This document shows, piece by piece, positions 42,859-51,343 of a stretch of 64,000 nt of DNA. The DNA is taken from the NCBI RefSeq assembly GCF_000621605.1, contig NZ_JHXX01000006.1, positions 160,009 to 224,008 of the forward strand, in the 5' to 3' direction. The notes beneath the pieces were generated by a model. It saw nothing but the letters and a program-made list of their open reading frames with translations. It ran no database searches and had not been told where the DNA came from. Origin of the DNA: Butyrivibrio sp. MC2021. Its GTDB lineage: Bacteria > Bacillota > Clostridia > Lachnospirales > Lachnospiraceae. Both the position numbers and the translations under genes were made by a program. Each line of letters begins with the position of its first letter. Within the stretch, counting starts at the first letter, position 1.

Positions 42859-45800
42859 ATGAACATAACTTTTAATACTGTATCCGATCAGAAGGTGGCC
42901 CAGAACATGAACACTTCAGGGATGGAGTTCCAGAGGCCTTCCTACAACAAGATCGGGAGCTATGCTATAGATGGCTCAGCTACCTGCCAGGTGGACCTCG
43001 AAAGCAGTCTTTTCGGAAACGAAGCTTATACCAAAAAGACAAGAAGCCTTGAGGATCTGAGTCAGATGGCACAGAACACGGATGTTCTGACGCAGCATAA
43101 CTATATGGCGCTCCTTTCAAATACCATGTCGGCGGAGGACTTTGCAAGGGCCTCCAAGGATGGATTTGATCTAAGGGAAACAGACCCTTCGGAAACAGTT
43201 ACAATCGTAGACAAAATAAAGAGTGTGCTCCTGGAATCCGGAGTTGAGATCACAGGCTACAATGATGACCTCAGCCTTGAAAAGCTTACCCGCATTACCG
43301 GCAGTGAAGCTTTTGCCTCCGCTATCCAGAAGAGCTTTCATGATAATGATGTCCCTGTGACCTCAGAGAACGTCAAGGCAGCCAAGGTGGCCTATGACGA
43401 GATAAAGGACATGACGGAGCTAAGTGACAGCGCTGTCAAGTTCATGGTGCTGAACAAAATGGAGCCCACCATAGAAAATCTCTACTTCGCAGCCCACAGC
43501 ACCAACGGCATGGACAGGACAGCACGAGGCTTCTATGTCCAGGAGATGGGCGGCTATTACGCTCAGAAGTCCGAGGAATACGACTGGCAGCAGCTGGCTC
43601 CCCAGATAGACAGGATCATTGAGGAAGCGGGACTTGACGCATCAAAAGAGGATGTGAAGGATACCGCAAAATGGATCGTGGAGCAGGGAATCCCCCTTAC
43701 TCCCGAGAATCTCACAGCGGCGGATAAACTCAGACACCTGGAATTTCCTGTAACAGAAGAGACCGCAGCCGACGCCATAGCCGCAGCCAAGGCGGATTAC
43801 AAGAAGGTTACCAGCGCAGATATCTGTGACAGAGAGAGCTTTTTTACCAAGGCTAAGAACCTCCAGAGGGTCACAAGACAGATAACTCCTGAGGGAATCA
43901 AGAGAGCAATAGCCTATGGAAAAGAGATCAACATAAAAAATCTCGATCAGGAAACAAGGGCATATCAAAGCGGCGATACTACAGCCACCGCAGTGGATGA
44001 TCAGGATCCTCGTTTTATCAAGGCGAGACTTCAGCTTGAGGAAGTCCGCATGAAGATGACAGTGGAGGCCAACAGACAGCTCCTTTCCAGCGGCTTCTCC
44101 ATCGACACAGCCCCAATGCAGGATCTCATCGACCATTTGAAGAGCATCCTTGGAAATATGTCAGACGAGACCGCAGGTATAGCCCTGGATGAGATAACGG
44201 GAGTTGATAAAAAGGTTCAGTCCCAGGTCATGACCCTGACCATCTCCAGAGTAAACGTGATAAAGACTGGACCCATCGATGTAACCGGCGCCATGGGAGA
44301 CGACCTGGAGAGCGCAACCCTCTCCGAGATCAGCACAGTATCCCAGCGGCTCACCCTTTCCTATACCAAAGCCCGGAAGAGCTACGAGCCTCTTTCCACC
44401 CAGGTTCGCTCAGATCTGGGAGACAGCATAAAGAAGGCCTTTGGCAATGTCGATGAGCTTCTTAAGGAAAACGGCGAAGAAGTAAACGAAGACAACAGAC
44501 GTGCGGTGAGGATACTTGGCTACAACAGCATGGAGATCACCAAAGATAATATAGAGAAGATAAAGAGCTGGGATCAGACCCTTAAAGCAACTCTGGACAG
44601 GCTCAAACCCGGCGCAGTCCTTGATCTTATAAGGGATGGCAAGAACCCTCTTTCCATGACCCTGGAAGAGCTGGGGCAGGCCCTGGACCAGAACCTTTCA
44701 AAGGACGGCGGCAACAAGGGTAATTCCGGCGGCGACGAGAAATACTCGAGATTTATCTACAAGCTTGAAAAGCAAAAGAATATAACCCAGGAGGAAAAAA
44801 CCTCTTTTATCGGAATCTACAGACTTTTTTCCACCATCAAGGCAGGAGATTATCAGGCCATAGGCGCTGTGCTTAAGACAGGCCGTGACATGACTCTGGA
44901 AAATCTTTTATCCGCCACAAGAACCCAGCGGACGGCGAGAAGAGGCCTTGATTTTACTGTAGATGATAGCTTTGGCGGTCTGGAAGCGGCCGGGACAGAT
45001 GGCGCAAAAAAAATTGATGAACAGATCAATTTGGCCTTCAGATATTATAGTGCCAAAGCCGATATAGTATATGAGAATCTTGAACCTGAAAAACTATCGC
45101 AGGTAAAACCTAATGCTCAGACTCTTTTAAACGACCTTGCAGACAGGCTGGAAAATGCATACGAGGATCGGGAACTGGACAATGAGTTTTACAGGCAGCA
45201 GGTCAATGAAATAAGGAACATAGCATCTTCTAAGGCGGCGGCCGGAGCAGTGGATGAGCTGAATGTGCTCGGTCTTGATGTCACCTTAAGCAACATAGAG
45301 GCTATGATTTCCAACAGGCGTGACAGACGCAGCGGAAGCATTTGGGATAAGACGGAAGATCTGGGAAAAGATGAGGTGACAAGAGAGCAGAGCTTGCTGG
45401 CAGAGGCTCTCGGTGACGACGACTACGGGGAAACCTATAGAAGCACCTTATCCTCTATCTCCGACAAACTCACCGAAGTGCTTGAGCAGACGGAGGATTC
45501 CTATATCGACGTCAAGAGCATAAAGCTCATGCAAAAGCAGCTGACCGTCATGAGTCAGAGTTCCGAAAGAGGAAGCTTTGACGTACCTGCAGAGATAGAC
45601 GGGCAAAAGATTTCAATGCACATCACCTTAAGAAGTGATGACACACAAAAATCACGGATGGAAGCTAGTGTTCAGACCTATGAGTACGGACTTATCACCG
45701 CAACCCTCTACGAAGAGGGCGGCATGATAGCCGGAATGCTGACAACGACTAACAGCCCGGGCAGCGAGGAAACTGAATATTTAGAAACCGTTAGACGTAA

Positions 45801-45996
45801 AATGTGCGACAAATTGGCAGAGAAAATAAGGGAATTTGGTGTGGGCCAAGATAAAATAGCGATCCTTTACCACGCGCAGATACAGCCTGTAAACTCAGGC
45901 GCGGCTTCAGCTAATGCCACGGATGGCAACTTAAAGAATATTACAGAAACCGGAACCCTTCTGAAAATGGCAAAAGCTTTCCTTGAAGCTTTATAG
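42859..45996 (+). CDS. Large DUF6240-like protein of the flagellin operon
   Basis: This 1045-residue, largely helical protein has no signal peptide or membrane span. Repeated helical units (VTSENVKAAKVAYDEIKDM, LTPENLTAADKLRHLEFPVTEE, VNEDNRRAVRILGYNSMEITKDNI) recur through residues about 100-600, and the C-terminal part (about 900-1010: SFDVPAEIDGQKISMHITLRSD) resembles a compact beta domain like the C-terminal domain of FliK hook-length proteins. It matches the DUF6240 type of flagellar-locus proteins. The ATG at 42859 lies after the hairpin and has GAGG upstream. It overlaps none of flagellin, which starts 13 bp after its stop. Confidence 0.75.
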   Translation: MNITFNTVSDQKVAQNMNTSGMEFQRPSYNKIGSYAIDGSATCQVDLESSLFGNEAYTKKTRSLEDLSQMAQNTDVLTQHNYMALLSNTMSAEDFARASKDGFDLRETDPSETVTIVDKIKSVLLESGVEITGYNDDLSLEKLTRITGSEAFASAIQKSFHDNDVPVTSENVKAAKVAYDEIKDMTELSDSAVKFMVLNKMEPTIENLYFAAHSTNGMDRTARGFYVQEMGGYYAQKSEEYDWQQLAPQIDRIIEEAGLDASKEDVKDTAKWIVEQGIPLTPENLTAADKLRHLEFPVTEETAADAIAAAKADYKKVTSADICDRESFFTKAKNLQRVTRQITPEGIKRAIAYGKEINIKNLDQETRAYQSGDTTATAVDDQDPRFIKARLQLEEVRMKMTVEANRQLLSSGFSIDTAPMQDLIDHLKSILGNMSDETAGIALDEITGVDKKVQSQVMTLTISRVNVIKTGPIDVTGAMGDDLESATLSEISTVSQRLTLSYTKARKSYEPLSTQVRSDLGDSIKKAFGNVDELLKENGEEVNEDNRRAVRILGYNSMEITKDNIEKIKSWDQTLKATLDRLKPGAVLDLIRDGKNPLSMTLEELGQALDQNLSKDGGNKGNSGGDEKYSRFIYKLEKQKNITQEEKTSFIGIYRLFSTIKAGDYQAIGAVLKTGRDMTLENLLSATRTQRTARRGLDFTVDDSFGGLEAAGTDGAKKIDEQINLAFRYYSAKADIVYENLEPEKLSQVKPNAQTLLNDLADRLENAYEDRELDNEFYRQQVNEIRNIASSKAAAGAVDELNVLGLDVTLSNIEAMISNRRDRRSGSIWDKTEDLGKDEVTREQSLLAEALGDDDYGETYRSTLSSISDKLTEVLEQTEDSYIDVKSIKLMQKQLTVMSQSSERGSFDVPAEIDGQKISMHITLRSDDTQKSRMEASVQTYEYGLITATLYEEGGMIAGMLTTTNSPGSEETEYLETVRRKMCDKLAEKIREFGVGQDKIAILYHAQIQPVNSGAASANATDGNLKNITETGTLLKMAKAFLEAL

Positions 45997-46009
45997 AAAC
46001 GAGGTAGAA

Positions 46010-47170
46010 ATGAAGATCAATTACAACGTATCTGCAATGGTGGCTAATAACTCCCTTCAGAGAAACGACAAGCTCTTATCAGAATCTCTGGAGAGACTAT
46101 CCAGCGGACTTAAAATCGTCAACGCCAAGGACAATCCTTCGGGCCTGGCCATGTCAAGACGTATGAATTCCCAGATAGAGGGCCTTGGAGTTGCCGGAAA
46201 CTCAGCAAATGACGCCATCTCAATTGTACAGGTGGCGGACGGAACCTTATCTGAAATCCACGAAATCCTTCAGAGAATGAACCAGCTGGCGATTCAGGCA
46301 AGTAACGATACGCTGACAGAAAGCGACAGAGAGACAATTCAGGAAGAGGTAACACTTCTTAAAGACGAGATTGTCAGAATGTCAGAGACCACACAGTTCA
46401 ACGGCCAGAACATCCTTGACGGTTCCTTTGACCTTAGAGCCTATGCAACGGTAAACGGCGACACCAATCCCAAGATCAAGGTAAGCAGCTACTCCGATGC
46501 CATAGACGCCGGCAAATACAAGATAACCGGTATCGATGTTTCTTACGCACACCTGAAGGGTTCAACTGATGTAGATAAAAACGGTATCTTTTTTGAAAAT
46601 AACAGCGAAAACAACATTCATATCTATGATGAAAAGGGCAACGACTACATGCCCAACGGCATGCAGGCCAGCATCAAAGAAGATGTATTGACACTTAAGG
46701 ACAGCACAGGTAAAAAGATCCAGATCCAGATAGACGAGGCCTTTAACGGCGATATCGACATAGAGCTCACAGCCACAGGCGCCATGACCATGCAGGTGGG
46801 AGCCAACGAGGGACAGACCATTGACATCAGGATTCCCGCAGTCAATCTTACAACCCTGGGAATCTACAACCTTGATATGGCCAACCCCATAGGTGCCAGA
46901 CAGGCCATCCAGAGTGTAAAGGATGCCCTCTCAGACATCAGCTCCATCAGAAGCCGACTGGGAGCATATCAGAACAGACTGGAGCACACCACATCAAGTC
47001 TTGATATCACAGTTGAAAATATGACAGCAGCGTACTCACGAATCATGGACGTAGACATGGCAGAGGAAATGACGGTTTACTCAACCCAGCAGGTTCTCTC
47101 CCAGGCAGGAACATCCATGATGGCCCAGGCAAACGAAAGACCTTCCCAGGTCCTTCAGCTTCTTCAGTAA
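46010..47170 (+). CDS. Flagellin
   Basis: The main filament protein of the flagellum. The 386 residues show conserved terminal coiled-coil domains: MKINYNVSAMVANNSLQRND, LSSGLKIVNAKDNPSGLAMS and ANDAISIVQVADGTLSEIHEILQRMN at the N-terminus, and RLGAYQNRLEHTTSSLD, SRIMDVDMAEEMT and MMAQANERPSQVLQLL at the C-terminus. A variable surface domain of about 140 residues lies between (about 150-290). ATG 46010 was chosen over 45983 for the AGGT site and family start. The FliS gene follows by 14 bp. Confidence 0.96.
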   Translation: MKINYNVSAMVANNSLQRNDKLLSESLERLSSGLKIVNAKDNPSGLAMSRRMNSQIEGLGVAGNSANDAISIVQVADGTLSEIHEILQRMNQLAIQASNDTLTESDRETIQEEVTLLKDEIVRMSETTQFNGQNILDGSFDLRAYATVNGDTNPKIKVSSYSDAIDAGKYKITGIDVSYAHLKGSTDVDKNGIFFENNSENNIHIYDEKGNDYMPNGMQASIKEDVLTLKDSTGKKIQIQIDEAFNGDIDIELTATGAMTMQVGANEGQTIDIRIPAVNLTTLGIYNLDMANPIGARQAIQSVKDALSDISSIRSRLGAYQNRLEHTTSSLDITVENMTAAYSRIMDVDMAEEMTVYSTQQVLSQAGTSMMAQANERPSQVLQLLQ

Positions 47171-47184
47171 AAGGAGTAGTGCAT

Positions 47185-47661
47185 ATGACCTCTGAAAAGA
47201 AACAGGAATTTACCTTAAGAATATCCGGTGCCAATAAGACCCAGATGATAACCATACTTTACGAGATCCTCATCTGCTATGCCGATGATGCCATAGATGC
47301 TCTGGCTATCGGAAAAAGAGATGATGCCATAACCAGCCTGGATAAGGCCCAGAGCTGTCTGGACGAACTCATAAGGTCCCTGGACCTTAGATTCGAACTG
47401 GCAAAGCAGCTCCACAAGATTTATCTTTTTTCCAAAAAAGAGCTTGTGGTGGCAGGGGCCACAGGAAGCATGAACAAGATCTGGAGAGTTAAAAGAAATA
47501 TCAGAGCTCTTCACGAAGCCTATACAGAGCTTGAGAAGTTCGACACCACGCCTCCCATGATGGACAACATCCAGACCGTATATGCGGGTCTTACTTATGG
47601 AAAAAGCGCTCTGAACGAGAGTATAGCTGCATCTTCCATGAACAGGGGCTATGTTTGCTGA
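47185..47661 (+). CDS. fliS: FliS-like flagellin chaperone
   Basis: The 158-residue protein has the FliS four-helix layout with NKTQMITILYEILICYADDAI near the start and the central RDDAITSLDKAQSCLDELIRSLD and SKKELVVAGATG segments. FliS binds the flagellin C-terminus and prevents premature assembly before export. It is longer than the usual 125-135 residues because of a C-terminal extension. ATG 47185 follows AAAGGAG at 8 bases. Its position after flagellin supports the role. Confidence 0.85.
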   Translation: MTSEKKQEFTLRISGANKTQMITILYEILICYADDAIDALAIGKRDDAITSLDKAQSCLDELIRSLDLRFELAKQLHKIYLFSKKELVVAGATGSMNKIWRVKRNIRALHEAYTELEKFDTTPPMMDNIQTVYAGLTYGKSALNESIAASSMNRGYVC

Positions 47662-47744
47662 CATTTCTTAAGAAATCTTAAAATTATTAATTTTTATTGA
47701 TGTTTTTGCGCATTTGCATTAACATATATACGTAATAACAAAGA

Positions 47745-47800
47745 GCGAATCCTATTAAAACGTTTGATGGTGGCGTAGGGGTCCGCTTTTTTGTTGTTTT
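47745..47800 (+). terminator. Probable terminator of the flagellin operon
   Basis: AGCG-AAT-CCTA pairs imperfectly with TAGGGGTCCGCT around a loop containing AAACGTTT, and is followed by TTTTTTGTTGTTTT. The rest of 47662-47934 shows only AT-rich DNA with small palindromes (ATTCCGGAAT, 47918-47927). Confidence 0.5.
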
Positions 47801-47934
47801 AAAAGGAATCGAACACCAATCGAACAAATTATTAATTATGCAAAGTCATGAAACGTCAAAACCCTATTTACAAAGCAAAATTCATCTGCTAATTTGGTTT
47901 CACGAGCTCGAAATATTCCGGAATAAAAATCGGT

Positions 47935-48366
47935 TTGCGAAAGGAGCGAATTTTTATCAGAATAATTTTATGTGTGTTCCTTGCGGGGGCGGTGATCACC
48001 GACCTGACCAGGAACAAGATCTACAACCTCTGGGTTTTACCGCAGCTTGTGGCGGGAGTTACACTCTCAGCTCTGGAGGGACCGGATGCTTTTGAGAATT
48101 CGCTTCTTGCGATCCTTGCGGCATTTCTGGTATGTCTTCCGGTGTATATGCTAAAGGGTATCGCCGCAGGCGATGTTAAGCTGATCATGTCGACAGCATC
48201 TTTTTTATCACTGCAGGAATTACATTCCTGTATCTTATATTCTTTCCTGATTGCAGGAGCCATATCACTTTTTGTCATTATATTTAAAAGAAATAAGCAA
48301 AGAACCATTCATTTCGCCGTTCCGGTCATGATGAGTGCGTTACTTGTTTTGGGAGGATTTGTATGA
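47935..48366 (+). CDS. Prepilin peptidase (A24 family), first of two in the Tad locus
   Basis: The 143-residue membrane protein has the A24 aspartate motifs: the first Asp in AVITDLTRNKIYN and the second in GIAAGDVKLIMST. It cleaves the leader of Flp pilin and pseudopilins at the inner face of the membrane. The start is uncertain: AAAGGAG lies inside the frame at 47940-47946, and no ATG, GTG or TTG stands at the right distance behind it, so a rare codon such as ATC at 47956 or the TTG at 47935 must be used. The tadZ gene overlaps its stop. Confidence 0.85.
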   Translation: MRKERIFIRIILCVFLAGAVITDLTRNKIYNLWVLPQLVAGVTLSALEGPDAFENSLLAILAAFLVCLPVYMLKGIAAGDVKLIMSTASFLSLQELHSCILYSFLIAGAISLFVIIFKRNKQRTIHFAVPVMMSALLVLGGFV

Positions 48367-49391
48367 GTAGGCCGATACTTGCCATCTGCGACCCGGATTC
48401 CGTATATCTGAGACGCCTTGATGAGTACATCAGAAATCACATTAACTTAAGCATTGATATCCATTCTTTTTCCGATCGATTGATTATGGATAAATTTGCA
48501 GAGACCGAGGATGTTAATCTTCTTATCGCATCGGAGAAAAGCTACTATGAGCTGTGGGACGCAAAGGCCCTGGATAAGTACAGAAACATTCTGGTTCTCG
48601 ACGAGGAAGGCTTCTCGGGAGCAGTGGCAGAGGCGGATCCCACCGGCAGGCACGTTGAGCATATAAGTAAATACCAGCCGGCTTCGGGGATCGCCCATGC
48701 GGTCATAGATATGTGCTCCAGAAGCCCCGAGGATTTCAGAGGGCTCTGGGCCAGATCCAAAGTCGGAAACAGCAGGATAATCGGATTCTATACGCCTCTT
48801 TCAAGATGCGGACAGACCTCCATGGCCATCAAGGCCGGAGAGATACTGGCCCGGAAGGGAAAAACGATACTTCTCAGCTTCGAGACCTATTCCTCCATGG
48901 GAGGGCTTCTCAAGGAGGAGCCGGAGGAGGATATCACAGATCTTCTCTATTATGCGGACTGCGAAAAAGACAAGTTCTGCCTGTATCTGGAGAGGATAAA
49001 AAAGAGCTCCGGAGAGCTGGATTTCATAGCTCCTGCCAAGACTGCCATGCAGATCAAGGACGTGACCTGCGAGAGACTTTCGGAGCTAACGCAGCTCCTT
49101 ACCCGGGAGGCAGGGTACGAATTCATTTTAATAGACATGAAGGAATACCCGGAGGGCTTCGACGATATCCTCAGGATGTGCAGCTGTATTTTTACAGTGA
49201 ACAGAGCCCAGCCCTCGGATAAGTACAGGATGAGGATGTTTGAAAACGTCCTTTCCCGGAACGGCTGTGAGGACATCCAACAGAGCCTTGTGAAATGCAG
49301 CCTTCCCGATATCAGAGAAAAGGCCGCCTACACAGGTGCCATTGAGGAGCTTCTTGGCAGAGAGGGATTGATCAATGGATCCGCGTCTTGA
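48363..49391 (+). CDS. TadZ/CpaE-like pilus localisation protein
   Basis: TadZ proteins place the Tad pilus machine in the cell. The 342 residues comprise an atypical receiver-like domain (about 1-125: LAICDPDSVYLRRLDEYIRN, LLIASEKSYYE, ILVLDEEGF) and a MinD/ParA-like domain (about 138-335: IIGFYTPLSRCGQTSMAIKAGEILA). The deviant Walker A keeps the shape but has Gln where Lys binds phosphate. The ATG overlaps the upstream stop (ATGA), and GGGAGG lies 7 bases before it. Confidence 0.85.
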   Translation: MSRPILAICDPDSVYLRRLDEYIRNHINLSIDIHSFSDRLIMDKFAETEDVNLLIASEKSYYELWDAKALDKYRNILVLDEEGFSGAVAEADPTGRHVEHISKYQPASGIAHAVIDMCSRSPEDFRGLWARSKVGNSRIIGFYTPLSRCGQTSMAIKAGEILARKGKTILLSFETYSSMGGLLKEEPEEDITDLLYYADCEKDKFCLYLERIKKSSGELDFIAPAKTAMQIKDVTCERLSELTQLLTREAGYEFILIDMKEYPEGFDDILRMCSCIFTVNRAQPSDKYRMRMFENVLSRNGCEDIQQSLVKCSLPDIREKAAYTGAIEELLGREGLINGSAS

Positions 49392-50607
49392 GGAGCTCAA
49401 AAGAAAAGTAAAAGAAAGGGTTATGGCATCCCTTGATTTTTCCAAGGATATTTCCGATGAGGAGATGTACGGCCTCATCGATCAGGAACTGTCCGGGAGC
49501 TTCAAGAATCTGGCCATGTCCGTCAGTGACAGGAAAAAACTGAGAGACCTGATCTTTCATTCCATCAGAAAGCTGGATGTTCTGCAGCAGCTCATCGATG
49601 ACCCAAGGGTCACGGAGATCATGGTAAACGGAACAGACAACATTTTTATCGAAAAGGACGGACGGCTTTTTCGCTTCGGCGGCAGGTTCGAATCCAGAGA
49701 AAAGCTGGAGGATGTGGTTCAGCAGATTGTGGCCTCCTGCAACAGGGTGGTTAATGAGGCCTCGCCCATAGTGGATGCAAGGCTTGAAAACGGGGCCAGA
49801 GTCAACATTGTTCTGAATCCCGTGGCCCTGGGAGGCCCGGTGATAACCATAAGGCGATTCCCCGATGAGCCCATCAACATGGCTAGGCTCCTTGAGCTGG
49901 GCTCTTTATCAGAGGAACTCAGGGACTATCTGGGGACTCTCATCAAAGCAGGCTATAACATTTTTATCTCCGGTGGTACCGGCTCCGGTAAAACCACCTT
50001 CTTAAATGCACTGTCAGATTATATTCCCAAAGATCTACGAGTAATCAGTATAGAGGACAACGCGGAGCTTCAGATAAGAGGCGTTCCCAATCTGGTGCGG
50101 ATGGAGGCCAGAAATGCCAACGTTGAAGGCTGCAGGCCCATCAGCATCAGAGACCTTATAAAGTCCTCGCTGCGCATGCGCCCGGATTGGCTTATTGTGG
50201 GTGAAGTCAGAGGCGGGGAGTGCGTAGACATGCTCCAGGCCATGAATACGGGCCATATGGCCATGTCCACCGGACACTCCAACAGTGCAGTGGATATGCT
50301 GTCGAGACTTGAGACCATGAGCCTTATGGGAATGGGTGAGCTGCCCCTTCCAGCTGTCAGAGGGCAGATCGCGGCGGGAATAGACATTATCGTGCACTTG
50401 GGAAGAATCAGGGACAGAAGCAGGAAGGTCCTGGAGATAAGAGAGGTTGAGAACGGCCTTGACGAGCAGGGAAGAATAAGGACAAATACGCTGTTTCGGT
50501 TCGTTGAGACCGGAACGGACGAAACAGGGAGGATAAAAGGTGAGTGGAAAAAAGAAGGAGATCTTAAGGCGAGGGAGAAGCTTGTGGCAGCAGGCCTTAC
50601 GCTTTAG
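49375..50607 (+). CDS. tadA: Tad secretion ATPase TadA/CpaF
   Basis: TadA is the type II/IV-secretion-like ATPase that drives assembly and possibly retraction of Flp pili. The 410-residue protein has the N-terminal helical domain (VTEIMVNGTDNIFIEKDGRL), Walker A ISGGTGSGKTTFLNAL (about 200-212), the Asp box around VISIEDNAELQI, the Walker B MRPDWLIVGEVRGGE and the His box GHMAMSTGHSNS. It overlaps tadZ by 17 bp and tadB by 68 bp. Confidence 0.96.
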   Translation: MDPRLEELKRKVKERVMASLDFSKDISDEEMYGLIDQELSGSFKNLAMSVSDRKKLRDLIFHSIRKLDVLQQLIDDPRVTEIMVNGTDNIFIEKDGRLFRFGGRFESREKLEDVVQQIVASCNRVVNEASPIVDARLENGARVNIVLNPVALGGPVITIRRFPDEPINMARLLELGSLSEELRDYLGTLIKAGYNIFISGGTGSGKTTFLNALSDYIPKDLRVISIEDNAELQIRGVPNLVRMEARNANVEGCRPISIRDLIKSSLRMRPDWLIVGEVRGGECVDMLQAMNTGHMAMSTGHSNSAVDMLSRLETMSLMGMGELPLPAVRGQIAAGIDIIVHLGRIRDRSRKVLEIREVENGLDEQGRIRTNTLFRFVETGTDETGRIKGEWKKEGDLKAREKLVAAGLTL

Positions 50608-51322
50608 ATTTACCCGGGCTGATATCCCGGGGATTCTGCAGGGAGTGGGAATTGCAGTTTTATTCGGAAGACTGTTTTACGATTCCTGGACAGCGGTTGT
50701 GTTTGTATCTCCCGTGATGCTGATATGGGTGTTCCTCCAGAGAAAAAGAAGGATCGAGAGGGACATAAGGCTCATTGGAATCCAGTTCAGGGATGCCATG
50801 CAGTCAGTACTTACGGCCATGAAGGCCGGGTATTCCGTGGAGAATGCCTTTATGGAAGCACAGAGTGATATGGAGCTTCTCTATGGAAAAAAGAGTCTGA
50901 TCTGCAGGCATCTCGGAAGGATCCACAAAGGAATAAGAAACAATATCCCTATAGAAACCCTGCTCTTTCGATTCGGAGAGGATTGCCTCAACAGGGATGT
51001 GCAGGACTTTGCGGAGGTGTTTGCTGTGTCAAAAAGAAATGGTGGCAATATGACACAGATGATAGAAAGGACTATCGGGATCATCTCCTCCAGAGTGGAG
51101 GTGGAAAAGGAGATCGAGGTTTTGATCAGCGCCAGAAAGCTGGAAGCCAGGATCATGAACTGCGTGCCCTTTTTCATTATCCTCTATGTGAGCCTCACCA
51201 GCAGGGATTTCTTTTCCCCGCTGTATCACAACCTCTTTGGGATCATTGCAATGACTGTGTGTATGACCATCTATATCTTTGCTTATCTAATGTCCGAGCG
51301 GATAGTCAATATCAAGGCCTGA
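50540..51322 (+). CDS. tadB: Tad inner-membrane platform protein TadB
   Basis: The 260-residue protein has N-terminal membrane spans (about 32-66), a cytosolic T2SSF domain (GIQFRDAMQSVLTAMKAGYSVENAFMEA, ETLLFRFGEDCLNRDVQDFAEVFAVSKRNGGNM) and C-terminal spans (about 205-255). It is half of the platform on which TadA acts. GTG 50540 has GGGAGG 7 bases upstream, within the end of tadA. Confidence 0.9.
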   Translation: MSGKKKEILRRGRSLWQQALRFRFTRADIPGILQGVGIAVLFGRLFYDSWTAVVFVSPVMLIWVFLQRKRRIERDIRLIGIQFRDAMQSVLTAMKAGYSVENAFMEAQSDMELLYGKKSLICRHLGRIHKGIRNNIPIETLLFRFGEDCLNRDVQDFAEVFAVSKRNGGNMTQMIERTIGIISSRVEVEKEIEVLISARKLEARIMNCVPFFIILYVSLTSRDFFSPLYHNLFGIIAMTVCMTIYIFAYLMSERIVNIKA

Positions 51323-51343
51323 AATCAGAAAAGGAAATAAAAC

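Noticed and set aside
47662..47934. Cyclic di-GMP riboswitch before the Tad operon
   Set aside because: The conserved GEMM segments are not found; the hairpin near 47745-47800 with a T-run fits a flagellin-operon terminator better.
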